Assembly (NCBI RefSeq): GCF_017583045.1
Contig: NZ_JAGFBF010000005.1
Coordinates: 744,001-808,000, forward strand
From: Leucobacter tardus
Lineage (GTDB): Bacteria; Actinomycetota; Actinomycetes; Actinomycetales; Microbacteriaceae
DNA: 64,000 bases
Reading direction: 5' to 3'
The position numbers and the translations under genes are program-made. Below, piece by piece: positions 20,852 through 28,160 of this stretch. The stretch's first letter is position 1; every line of letters begins with the position of its first letter. A model generated the notes under the pieces. The model was not told where the DNA came from. It made no database searches and saw only the letters and a program-made list of their open reading frames with translations.

Positions 20852-21354
20852 AGCGACTGTTCCGCGACAACCCGGGCCTCGATGCGCCGCGGACCGCAGC
20901 CGGGCGACCACGGCGCACGGGCGGCGGCCACAGCAACGAGCGCTTCGGACGCTGGACGGAGGGCATCGCCCGCGGCATGGGCACCCCGTGGTTCCTGCTG
21001 ATCCTGACGCTCTTCTGCGTCGCCTGGCTCGTATGGAACACGCTCGCCCCCGCAGAAGTGCGCTTCGACTCCGCCGCGCTCGGCTTCACCGCGCTCACCC
21101 TGATCCTCTCGCTGCAGGCGTCGTACGCCGCACCGATGATCCTGCTCGCCCAGAACCGGCAGGACGACCGCGACCGCGTGCAGATCGAACAGGATCGGCA
21201 GCGAGCCGAGCGCAACCTCGCCGACACCGAGTTTTTGGCGCGCGAGGTCGTCGCCCTGCGGCTCGCGATCCAAGAACTGCCGGATCGCGACGTCATCAGG
21301 CAGGAGCTGCGCGCCCTTCTCGCCGAGCTCGACCGCGAGGAGCGGGATGACTGA
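20848..21354 (+). CDS. DUF1003 membrane protein
   Basis: The 168 residues have a basic N-terminus, two transmembrane segments (GTPWFLLILTLFCVAWLVW and ALTLILSLQASYAAPMILLA) and the family signature AQNRQDDRDRVQIEQDRQ leading into a charged helical tail. It lies between the MgtE_N/CBS gene (ATGA overlap) and mrp (8-nt overlap), so the three are translationally coupled. Function is unknown; the neighbour suggests a link to divalent cations. Confidence 0.87.
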   Translation: MKRLFRDNPGLDAPRTAAGRPRRTGGGHSNERFGRWTEGIARGMGTPWFLLILTLFCVAWLVWNTLAPAEVRFDSAALGFTALTLILSLQASYAAPMILLAQNRQDDRDRVQIEQDRQRAERNLADTEFLAREVVALRLAIQELPDRDVIRQELRALLAELDREERDD

Positions 21355-22528
21355 AGCGCCGCCCCCGCGCGCGCAGGCCTCGGACGCCGAGGAGCGCGTG
21401 TGGCGCTCGCTCGACGGCGTGCGTGATCCCGAGATCCTGCGTCCCATCACCGAACTGAACATGGTGCCCGAGGTGCGCGTCGACGAGACGGGCGCTGCGG
21501 CCGTCCGCGTTCGGCTGACGATCGCGGGGTGCCCGGCGGCACGACGCATCGAGCGCGATGTGCGCGTCGCCGTCGAGAGCACCTCCGGCGTCCGGTCGGC
21601 CGAGGTCGTCATGGAGGTGATGACCCCCGAAGAGCGTCGCGCCTTCACCGAACTCGTCCGCGGCGGGAAGACCCAGCGCGGCAACCAGTTCGGCCCCGAC
21701 ACGCTCACGCGGGTGATCGCCGTGACGAGCGGCAAGGGCGGCGTCGGCAAGTCGTCGCTCACCGCGGGCCTTGCGGTGTCGCTCGCGCAGCAGGGCCTCG
21801 CCGTGGGACTCGTCGACGCCGACGTCTTCGGGTTCTCGATCCCCGGGATCCTCGGCTTGAGCCGGGACGGGCACGTCGAACAGCCCACGCGCGTCGACGA
21901 CATGATCCTGCCGCCGGTCGCGCACGGAGTGAAGGTCATCTCGATCGGCATGTTCCTCGGCGAGGGCGACCCGCGCACGACCGCCGTCTCCTGGCGCGGC
22001 CCGATGCTGCACCGCACCATGGAGCAATTCCTCCGCGACGTCTGGTTCGGCGACCTCGACGTGCTGCTGCTCGACCTGCCGCCAGGAACGGGCGACATCG
22101 CGATCAGCATCGGCCAACTGCTCCCCCACGCCGAGGTCGTCGTGGTCACGACGCCGCAGGAGGCGGCGGCCGATGTGGCGGTCCGCAGTGCCCTCGTCGC
22201 GCGTCAGACGGGCCAGCGCGTCGTCGGGGTCATCGAGAACATGAGCGGGCTCGCGCAACCCGACGGCACCGTGCTCGACCTCTTCGGGAGCGGCGGCGGC
22301 GCACTCGTCGCGGAGCGTCTGAGCGATGCGGAGCACGGCGAGGTGCCGCTGCTCGGCACCGTTCCCCTGAGTCCTGAGTTCCGCGCCTCTGGCGACGCGG
22401 GAGCACCCGCGGTGCTCGCGCACCCCGACGATGTCGCGGCGGCGGCGGTGCTGCGCATCGCCGCCCGTCTCGGAGGCCTCGGTCGAGGTCTCGCGGGGCG
22501 TTCCCTCGGGCTGCGACCCGCGACCTGA
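21347..22528 (+). CDS. mrp: Mrp/NBP35-type P-loop ATPase, iron-sulfur carrier
   Basis: The 393 residues combine an N-terminal MIP18/DUF59 domain (GVRDPEILRPITELNMV) with a ParA-like ATPase domain. The deviant Walker A SGKGGVGKSS has its lysines at 130 and 135, and LLLDLPPGTGD is the Walker B region. Homologues bind and transfer [4Fe-4S] clusters. The CxxC usual near the C-terminus of some members is not visible here. It is the last gene of the MgtE_N-DUF1003-mrp operon and converges on tatB with a 2-bp gap. Confidence 0.9.
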   Translation: MTEAPPPRAQASDAEERVWRSLDGVRDPEILRPITELNMVPEVRVDETGAAAVRVRLTIAGCPAARRIERDVRVAVESTSGVRSAEVVMEVMTPEERRAFTELVRGGKTQRGNQFGPDTLTRVIAVTSGKGGVGKSSLTAGLAVSLAQQGLAVGLVDADVFGFSIPGILGLSRDGHVEQPTRVDDMILPPVAHGVKVISIGMFLGEGDPRTTAVSWRGPMLHRTMEQFLRDVWFGDLDVLLLDLPPGTGDIAISIGQLLPHAEVVVVTTPQEAAADVAVRSALVARQTGQRVVGVIENMSGLAQPDGTVLDLFGSGGGALVAERLSDAEHGEVPLLGTVPLSPEFRASGDAGAPAVLAHPDDVAAAAVLRIAARLGGLGRGLAGRSLGLRPAT

Positions 22529-22530
22529 GG

Positions 22531-23082
22531 CTAGGTCGCTTCCTCGTCGAAGTTGAGCACCAGGTCACCGCTCACGACGGCGAACTTCGCCGGCGTCCGA
22601 TCCGCGTCAGCGTCCGCCGCACTCGCGTCGCTCGTGCTCCCGCCGCTCGCACCGCTCGGGCTCGCATCTGAGGCGCCCGTACGCTCCGCATCTGCGGCGG
22701 CCTGCCCCGCCCCATCCGCTCCCGCTGAGCCCCCATCGGCATCAGCTGCGGGCGGAGCATTGCTGACCGCCCGCCGACGCTCGGCGACCTCCTGCATGCG
22801 CTGTCGCCGGGCTTCCGCACGCGCTTCGCGTTCGTCCTCGACCAGCGCGTCGCGGATGATGCGTCTCGGATCGTACTGCCGCGGGTCCAGCTGACGCCAA
22901 TCGACCTCGTCGAACTCGGGGCCCATCTCGTCGCGCAGGCGATCCTTCGCACCGTTCGCCATGCGCTTCACGCTGCGCACGAGCTCGCCCAGCTTCTGCG
23001 CGTAGACCGGAAGACGATCGGGGCCCAGCAGGAACATGGCGACCAACGCGATCACCAGCAGCTTGTCCATCGTGAGACCCAT
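22531..23082 (-). CDS. tatB: Twin-arginine translocase subunit TatB
   Basis: From the ATG at 23082 the product is 183 residues. A short N-terminal membrane helix (DKLLVIALVAMFLLG) is followed by the Gly-Pro hinge GPDRLPVYAQKLGELVRSVK, an amphipathic helix and a long charged tail. The C-terminal ~70 residues are Ala/Ser/Gly/Asp-rich and likely disordered. TatB binds TatC and twin-arginine signal peptides. ATGs at 23091 and 23070 are alternative starts; 23082 has GGAG close upstream. tatA and tatC are not in the window. Confidence 0.85.
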   Translation of the reverse strand: MGLTMDKLLVIALVAMFLLGPDRLPVYAQKLGELVRSVKRMANGAKDRLRDEMGPEFDEVDWRQLDPRQYDPRRIIRDALVEDEREARAEARRQRMQEVAERRRAVSNAPPAADADGGSAGADGAGQAAADAERTGASDASPSGASGGSTSDASAADADADRTPAKFAVVSGDLVLNFDEEAT

Positions 23083-23160
23083 GGGCTCCATCGTAGTGCC
23101 GCACCCCGTGAGCGTTCCCCACACCCGGCGTGTGGGGGCCGAGTCGATCCGGGAACCCTC

Positions 23161-23204
23161 TACACTCGGAACCGCGTGACCGGTCAGGATCCAGGAGGCA
23201 ATCG
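23161..23204 (+). promoter_or_regulatory. Putative promoter and leader of the O-methyltransferase gene
   Basis: TACACT at 23161-23166 is a good -10. The ~30-nt leader ends in AGGAGG about 6 nt before the GTG at 23205, so this gene looks leadered and independently transcribed. No convincing -35 is seen. Confidence 0.4.
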
Positions 23205-23837
23205 GTGAGCAAGCTCGAGCGGAATTGGCAGTTCGCGGAACAGTACCCGAACGAGACCGAGCCGCAGATCAGTGCGCGCCGCCTGTCGTTGGAGCTCGGC
23301 ATCGAGCCGGTGAGCCGCGCCATCGCCGCTCAGCTGTCCTCGTTGGTCGTGCTGAGCGGAGCGCGCGCGATCTGCGAGATCGGCACCGGCGTCGGCGTCA
23401 GCGGTCTCGCGCTGCTGCGTCACGCCCCCGAAGCCGTCCTCACCTCCATCGAGGTCGAGCCGGAACACTTGAAGGAGGCGCGCGCGGTCTTCGCGAGCGC
23501 AGGCATTCCCGCATCGCACGTCCGGTTCATCGAGGGCAACGCCCAGCAGGTCCTACCCCGCCTGAACCTCGCCTCGTACGATCTCGCGCTGCTCGACGCC
23601 GATCCTGAACACCTGCTCGAGTACGTGGAATACGCGCTGACGATCGTCCGCCCCGGCGGCTGCATCGTCGTCCCGGGCGCGTTCGCCAGCGGACGCGTAT
23701 CGGATCCCGCCGCACGCGATCACCGCACCCAAGCGGTGCGGGACCTGCTCGCCATGGTCTCGGAGTCCGCGGCCATCGCCCCCGCGCTCTCGCCGGTCGG
23801 GGACGGCCTCCTCATCCTCACACGCCTCTCCGACTGA
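23205..23837 (+). CDS. O-methyltransferase, class I SAM-dependent (family 3-like)
   Basis: The GTG at 23205 has a consensus AGGAGG, giving 210 residues. The SAM-binding loop is EIGTGVGVSGLALL, followed by the acidic residue in TSIEVEPEHLKEA. The metal-type motif LALLDADPEHLLEYVEYAL matches catechol-type bacterial O-methyltransferases (TIGR-like family 3). The substrate is unknown. It ends before a strong hairpin and converges on the DUF3117 gene. Confidence 0.87.
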   Translation: MSKLERNWQFAEQYPNETEPQISARRLSLELGIEPVSRAIAAQLSSLVVLSGARAICEIGTGVGVSGLALLRHAPEAVLTSIEVEPEHLKEARAVFASAGIPASHVRFIEGNAQQVLPRLNLASYDLALLDADPEHLLEYVEYALTIVRPGGCIVVPGAFASGRVSDPAARDHRTQAVRDLLAMVSESAAIAPALSPVGDGLLILTRLSD

Positions 23838-23870
23838 CGCGTCGCGCGACGGCGTTCATCCCTCAACGCA

Positions 23871-23905
23871 AGAACGCGCGCCCCCGCATCGGGAGCGCGC
23901 GTTCT
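23871..23905. terminator. Bidirectional hairpin terminator
   Basis: Perfect 11-bp arms AGAACGCGCGC (23871-23881) and GCGCGCGTTCT (23895-23905) lie between the convergent O-methyltransferase and DUF3117 genes. Part of the loop (CCC...GGG) can extend the stem. Confidence 0.75.
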
Positions 23906-23920
23906 CTTCGCGTGGCCGCG

Positions 23921-24091
23921 TCAGCCGTCGAGGACGCCGTTCAGCACATTGCGAAGCTCCGTCGCCTCGTCGTCGTTCACGGAGACCACCAAACGGCCGC
24001 CACCCTCGAGCGGAACCCTGAGCACGATGACTCGGCTCTCGCGTACCGCTTCCATGGGCCCGTCGCCGGTCCTCGGTTTCATCGCCGCCAT
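23921..24091 (-). CDS. DUF3117 family small protein
   Basis: This 56-residue protein is encoded between a TGA at 23921-23923 and the ATG at 24091, with GGAGG upstream. It starts MAAMKPRTGDGPMEAVRESR and ends in DDEATELRNVLNGVLDG. This is the highly conserved actinobacterial DUF3117 family, predicted as a small beta-rich domain of unknown function. It is shorter than most gene-calling cut-offs and easily missed. Confidence 0.9.
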   Translation of the reverse strand: MAAMKPRTGDGPMEAVRESRVIVLRVPLEGGGRLVVSVNDDEATELRNVLNGVLDG

Positions 24092-24171
24092 GGCGCCTCC
24101 TCGCTAGTCGTCGTACATCTCCATTATCCGGTGCTTTCCGGAATCTGGAAAATCCGGTCGTTCACGACCGG

Positions 24172-25293
24172 TCATGTGACCGGATTCGCGCCTTCCCCGA
24201 GCAACCAGGCGCGCAGCGCCCGGTGCGCCTCCTCGATCTGCGGCACCGGCACCCGCTCGTCATCCGCGTGGGCGAGCAGCGGGTCGCCCGGCCCGAAGTT
24301 CACGGCCGGCACGCCCTGCGCCGAGAACCGCGCCACGTCGGTCCACCCGACCTTCGCCTCGGGGACACCGCCGACGGCGGCGAGGAAACCTCGGGCGAGC
24401 TCGGCATCGAGGCCGGGTCGCGCGCCGGGGGCGAGGTCGGTCACCTCGAACTCGTCGGCGTCCGCGCAGAACTCGCGGACCAGCGACACCGCCTCCTCCG
24501 TCGAGCGCGAGGGCGCGAACCGGTAGTTCACCTCGATGTCGACGCGATCCGGGATCACATTGCCGGCCACACCCCCCGAGATCTGCACCGCATTCAGGCC
24601 CTCGCGGTACTCGAGTCCGTCGACCGTCACCCGTTCCGCCTCGAAGGCGGAAAGCCGCTCGAGCAGGTTCCCGGCCCGGTGGATCGCATTCACACCCGTC
24701 CAGCTGCGCGCGGAATGCGCGCGCGTACCGAGGTAACTCACCCGAGCGCGCATCGTGCCGTTGCACCCGCCCTCGATCTCGGCCCTGGTCGGTTCCCCGA
24801 GGATCGCGAAGTCCGCTGCGAACAGATCCGGCCGGTTGCGCAGCGCGCGTCCCAGACCGTTGAGCTCGGCAGACACCTCCTCATGGTCGTACCAGATCCA
24901 TGTCACGTCGACGGCAGGGGCGTCGAGCTCGATCGCGAGTGCGAGCTGCACGGCGACACCCGCCTTCATATCGACGGTGCCGCGCCCCCGGATGATGGCC
25001 TCACCGGTGTCCGGATCATGCTCGTCGGTCACAGGAAGATTCTCGTTCACCGGAACCGTGTCCAGGTGCCCCGCGATCGCCACCCGATGGGCCCGACCGA
25101 GTTCGGTGCGCGCGATGAGCGTATCCCCGTCGCGGTGGACGGTGAGGTGCGGGGCATCGCGCGCGAGCACCTCGGCGACGGCATCGGCGATGCGTCGCTC
25201 GTTGCCGGACACGGACTCGATGTCGCACAGCTGACGGGTCAGCGCGACGGGTCCCGCAGCGGGATCCAGGAGGTTCGAGGAGGGTTCGCTCAC
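24172..25293 (-). CDS. dapE: Succinyl-diaminopimelate desuccinylase
   Basis: The 373 residues belong to M20 metallopeptidases. Metal and catalytic motifs are visible: IAGHLDTVPVNENL, GRGTVDMKAGVAV and WIWYDHEEV. The C-terminal His motif is in DPLLAHADDERVP. It removes succinate from N-succinyl-LL-diaminopimelate in lysine/DAP synthesis. It is divergent from dapD, the enzyme three steps earlier. A TAGGCT hexamer sits exactly 6 nt before the GTG, implying leaderless translation. Confidence 0.95.
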   Translation of the reverse strand: MSEPSSNLLDPAAGPVALTRQLCDIESVSGNERRIADAVAEVLARDAPHLTVHRDGDTLIARTELGRAHRVAIAGHLDTVPVNENLPVTDEHDPDTGEAIIRGRGTVDMKAGVAVQLALAIELDAPAVDVTWIWYDHEEVSAELNGLGRALRNRPDLFAADFAILGEPTRAEIEGGCNGTMRARVSYLGTRAHSARSWTGVNAIHRAGNLLERLSAFEAERVTVDGLEYREGLNAVQISGGVAGNVIPDRVDIEVNYRFAPSRSTEEAVSLVREFCADADEFEVTDLAPGARPGLDAELARGFLAAVGGVPEAKVGWTDVARFSAQGVPAVNFGPGDPLLAHADDERVPVPQIEEAHRALRAWLLGEGANPVT

Positions 25294-25299
25294 CAGACC

Positions 25300-25362
25300 A
25301 GCCTATGACACCGCAGCGGCACGGCGGAGACCGACGCGGAGCGGTGACCGCCGCGATACGCT
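25300..25362. promoter_or_regulatory. Divergent leaderless promoters of dapE and dapD
   Basis: On the minus strand TAGGCT (25305-25300) is followed by 6 nt and the dapE GTG at 25293. On the plus strand TACGCT (25357-25362) is followed by 6 nt and the dapD ATG at 25369. Neither gene has a Shine-Dalgarno. The 75-bp spacer can hold both promoters and any shared control site. Confidence 0.55.
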
Positions 25363-25368
25363 GGTTCC

Positions 25369-26325
25369 ATGAACGACACTCGCACCGCACACGCGTCCGG
25401 CCTCGCCACCGTGGCCGCAGACGGCTCGACCCTCGACGCCTGGTTCCCCGCGCCTCGACTCGGCGGCCGCGCCACCCCTGAGGACCGCTGGATCGCTCCG
25501 GTAGAACTCGAACGGGCGGCAGGCGCGGATGAGCGGCGGAACGTTGAGATCCGGGTCGTGAACGTAGAGATCGATCTCGACGCCGCGCCGACCTCGGTCG
25601 AGGACGCGTACTTGCGACTCCACCTGTTGTCGCACTGCCTGGTGCGACCGAACACCATCACCCTCGACGGGATCTTCGGCCAGCTGCCGAACAACGTCTG
25701 GACGACGGCCGGCCCCATGCTGCACGATGACTATCTGAAGCGTCTCCCCGAGCTTCGGACGGCCGGCATCACGGCAACCGGGATCGACAAGTTCCCCCGG
25801 CTCACCGACTACGTCGTGCCCGACGGCGTGCGCATCGCCGACGCCACGCGGGTGCGTCTCGGGGCGCACCTCGCGCGCGGCACCACCGTGATGCACGAGG
25901 GCTTCGTGAACTTCAACGCGGGCACGCTCGGGGCTTCCATGGTGGAGGGGCGCATCTCCCAGGGAGTCGTCGTCGGAGACGGCTCCGACATCGGCGGCGG
26001 CGCGTCGATCATGGGCACCCTCTCGGGTGGCGGCACGCAGCGCATCGCCATCGGCGAGCGCGCACTGCTCGGCGCCAACTCCGGCATCGGCATCTCCATC
26101 GGCGATGACACCGTCGTCGAGGCCGGCCTCTACGTGACCGCAGGCACGAAGGTGTCGCTCCCGCAGGGTACCGTCGAATCGGGCGGCTCCCCGGTCGAGG
26201 TGAAGGCCGCCGAGCTCTCGGGGGTCCCGCAGCTCCTCTTCCGCCGCAACTCGCGGAACGGAGCCGTGGAAGCGCTGCCCCGCGAAGGCCACGGAGTCAC
26301 CCTGAACGCAGCGCTCCACGCCTGA
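25369..26325 (+). CDS. dapD: 2,3,4,5-tetrahydropyridine-2,6-dicarboxylate N-succinyltransferase
   Basis: The 318 residues match the actinobacterial DapD form. An N-terminal domain is followed by a left-handed beta-helix of hexapeptide repeats ([42 protein letters not shown]). It transfers succinate from succinyl-CoA to tetrahydrodipicolinate, so it draws on the SucCD substrate pool. It is divergent from dapE. Confidence 0.95.
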   Translation: MNDTRTAHASGLATVAADGSTLDAWFPAPRLGGRATPEDRWIAPVELERAAGADERRNVEIRVVNVEIDLDAAPTSVEDAYLRLHLLSHCLVRPNTITLDGIFGQLPNNVWTTAGPMLHDDYLKRLPELRTAGITATGIDKFPRLTDYVVPDGVRIADATRVRLGAHLARGTTVMHEGFVNFNAGTLGASMVEGRISQGVVVGDGSDIGGGASIMGTLSGGGTQRIAIGERALLGANSGIGISIGDDTVVEAGLYVTAGTKVSLPQGTVESGGSPVEVKAAELSGVPQLLFRRNSRNGAVEALPREGHGVTLNAALHA

Positions 26326-26348
26326 CGCGCGCCGGGCCCGCCCCTCGA

Positions 26349-26402
26349 GGGCCCCGACCCTCGTGCGGGCCCCGACCCACGTGCGGGCCCCGACCCTCGT
26401 CG
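26349..26402. repeat. Tandem repeat, three 18-bp units
   Basis: GGGCCCCGACCCTCGTGC at 26349-26366 is repeated at 26367-26384 (one change) and 26385-26402 (last two bases differ). The third unit runs into element A. The unit contains the palindrome GGGCCC. Confidence 0.9.
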
Positions 26403-26465
26403 AGATTGCGCAAACTCGTGCTTCACCATCGCTGACACCAGATCTTGCGCGATCTCGGCGATGCC
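26396..26465. repeat. Dispersed inverted-repeat element, copy A
   Basis: The ends CGAGATTGCGCAA (26401-26413) and TTGCGCGATCTCG (26445-26457) pair at 12 of 13 positions around a 31-nt loop. The core at 26401-26424 matches copy B (opposite strand, 26571-26594) at 21 of 24 positions. Length, imperfect symmetry and intergenic position resemble REP/BIME-type elements. Confidence 0.75.
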
Positions 26466-26534
26466 TGCAGGCGCCGCTCGCGGGCGCGCGCATCGGGAAC
26501 ACGGGCCCGCGAACCCTTGCGAAGCCCCGCCCAT

Positions 26535-26602
26535 CGTCGAGATTGCGCTCACGCTTGCTTCAAACGGATCGAAGCGCGAGTTTCTGCAATCTCGGCAACG
26601 CC
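26535..26602. repeat. Dispersed inverted-repeat element, copy B
   Basis: Arms CGAGATTGC (26538-26546) and GCAATCTCG (26586-26594) pair perfectly, and an inner stem GCTTC/GAAGC (26557-26561 and 26571-26575) extends the hairpin to about 57 nt. It lies 139 bp from copy A and is in inverted orientation relative to it by core homology. Confidence 0.75.
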
Positions 26603-26719
26603 GGCGGACGCCCCTTACCGGCCAAAGCGCGGGCACCCTCGCGGGCCAAGGTGCGAGGACGAGTGGCTCACGCGACCCGGGCCCGCAGCACGACCACGGA
26701 CCGCGGACCGCGGACCCTG

Positions 26720-28021
26720 CTAAGAGCGGTTGAGGTGCCGCTCTGGGCTGCCCATGTAGAGCTGCTGCGGACGCCCGATCTTCGTCAGCGAGTCCTCGTG
26801 GCTCTCGCGCCACTGCGCGATCCAGCCGGGCAGGCGTCCGATGGCGAAGAGCACCGTGAACATCCGCGTCGGGAACCCCATCGCCTTGTAGATGACGCCG
26901 GTGTAGAAGTCGACGTTCGGGTAGAGCTTGCGCTCCTTGAAGTAGTCGTCCTCGAGGGCGATCTGCTCGAGTTCCTGCGCCAGGTCGAGCAGCGGATCGT
27001 TGATCCCGAGCTCTTCGAGCACGCGGCCGGCGCTCTCCTTCACGATGCGGGCACGGGGGTCGTAATTCTTGTAGACGCGGTGCCCGAAGCCCATGAGCTT
27101 CACCCCGTCTTCTTTGTTCTTCACCTTCTCGACGAAGGTCTGCACGCTCTGCCCCGAGTCGCGGATCTGGCCGAGCATGTCGAGCACGGCTTCGTTCGCT
27201 CCACCGTGCAGCGGTCCGGAAAGGGCGTTGATACCGGCCGAGATGGAGGAGAACATGTTCGCCCCCGTGGAACCGACGAGGCGCACCGTCGACGTCGACG
27301 CGTTCTGCTCGTGATCCGCGTGCAGGATCAGCAGCTTGTCGAGCGCATCGACCAGCACCGGGTTCATCACGTACTCCTCGGCCATGTTGCCGAAGTTCAG
27401 TCGCAGGAAGTTCTCGACGAAGCCGAGATTGTTGTCGGGGTACAGGAACGCCTGGCCCACGGACTTCTTGTGCGCGTACGCCGCGAGCACGGGAAGCTTC
27501 GCGAGCAGGCGGATGGTGTTCACCTCGACGAACTCCGGAACAGCAGTGTCGAGCGAGTCCTCGTAGTAGGTCGACATGGCCTGCAACCCGCCCGAGAGCG
27601 CCGCCATGGGGTGGGCGGTGTGCGGCAGCCCTTCGAAGTAGTACTTCATGTCTTCGTGCAGCAGGGTGTGTCGACGAATGACGCCGTCGAACTCGGCGAG
27701 CTCATCCGCGGTGGGCAGGTTCCCGTAGATCAGCAGGTACGCGACCTCGAGAAACGTCGACTGACGCGCCAGCTCCTCGATCGGGTACCCGCGGTACCGC
27801 AGGATCCCGGCCTCGCCGTCGATGTAGGTGATGCGCGACCGCGTCGATGCGGTGTTCACAAAACCGTAGTCGAGCGCCGTGAGGCCGGTCTGCTTCGTCA
27901 ACGAGCTCACATCGATCGACGAAGCCCCGTCTTCCGCCTGCAGGATGGGCAACTCTGCCGATCCGCCGGGGAACGTGAGCTTCGCGGAGGCCTGAGTCTG
28001 GCCCTGAGTCGATTCGGTCAC
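26720..28021 (-). CDS. gltA: Citrate synthase (type II, hexameric)
   Basis: The GTG at 28021, with GAGGAGA upstream, gives 433 residues starting VTESTQGQTQ. Catalytic motifs are present: LHADHEQNAS, SGPLHGGANEAVLDMLG (His) and GFGHRVYKNYDPRA (His, with the Asp later in VDFYTGVI). It condenses oxaloacetate and acetyl-CoA as the TCA entry step. The upstream frame extension has no similarity. The ~140-bp leader carries two palindromes, one shared with sucC. Confidence 0.96.
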   Translation of the reverse strand: MTESTQGQTQASAKLTFPGGSAELPILQAEDGASSIDVSSLTKQTGLTALDYGFVNTASTRSRITYIDGEAGILRYRGYPIEELARQSTFLEVAYLLIYGNLPTADELAEFDGVIRRHTLLHEDMKYYFEGLPHTAHPMAALSGGLQAMSTYYEDSLDTAVPEFVEVNTIRLLAKLPVLAAYAHKKSVGQAFLYPDNNLGFVENFLRLNFGNMAEEYVMNPVLVDALDKLLILHADHEQNASTSTVRLVGSTGANMFSSISAGINALSGPLHGGANEAVLDMLGQIRDSGQSVQTFVEKVKNKEDGVKLMGFGHRVYKNYDPRARIVKESAGRVLEELGINDPLLDLAQELEQIALEDDYFKERKLYPNVDFYTGVIYKAMGFPTRMFTVLFAIGRLPGWIAQWRESHEDSLTKIGRPQQLYMGSPERHLNRS

Positions 28022-28095
28022 GTCATCTCCTCGTGAGGTCTGTCGGTGCAGCGGTGCGCGCAGAGGTGATTGCACGCAGCACTCCCACCTTATCC

Positions 28096-28116
28096 GTGCG
28101 GGTGCGTTACCCGCAC
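28096..28116. promoter_or_regulatory. Inverted repeat in the gltA leader
   Basis: GTGCGGGT (28096-28103) and ACCCGCAC (28109-28116) are perfect 8-bp arms around five bases, 75 bp before the gltA start. It could be an operator or a leader hairpin. A TAAGGT hexamer follows on the minus strand. Confidence 0.45.
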
Positions 28117-28126
28117 CGACAGACTA

Positions 28127-28140
28127 TCTCGACGTCGAGC
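28127..28140. promoter_or_regulatory. Palindromic putative operator upstream of gltA
   Basis: TCTCGACGTCGAGC matches the sucC site TCTCGATGTCGAGA at 12 of 14 bases on the same strand and 12 of 14 on the opposite strand, and keeps the TCTCGA-NN-TCGAG symmetry. It lies about 106 bp upstream of the gltA GTG, a plausible position for promoter control. Confidence 0.55.
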
Positions 28141-28160
28141 AAAAGGCGATTTGACGGGGT

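Larger units (their letters stand above)
26326..26719. other. 394-bp gap without genes, repeat-bearing
   Basis: No credible gene lies here. The gap holds three tandem 18-bp units (26349-26402), two copies of a ~70-bp imperfect inverted-repeat element (26396-26465 and 26535-26602) and GC-rich filler. The open frames crossing it have low-complexity products rich in Arg, Gly and Pro. Downstream (minus) it also holds the 3' end of gltA transcription. Confidence 0.7.

Noticed and set aside
26349-26602. Possible CRISPR array
   Set aside because: The 18-bp units are directly adjacent without spacers, only three exist, and no cas gene is present. The element copies are inverted, not direct.
26130-26813. 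Frames through the dapD-gltA gap
   Set aside because: Their products are low-complexity Arg/Gly/Pro strings produced by the repeats, and they overlap the 3' ends of dapD and gltA.
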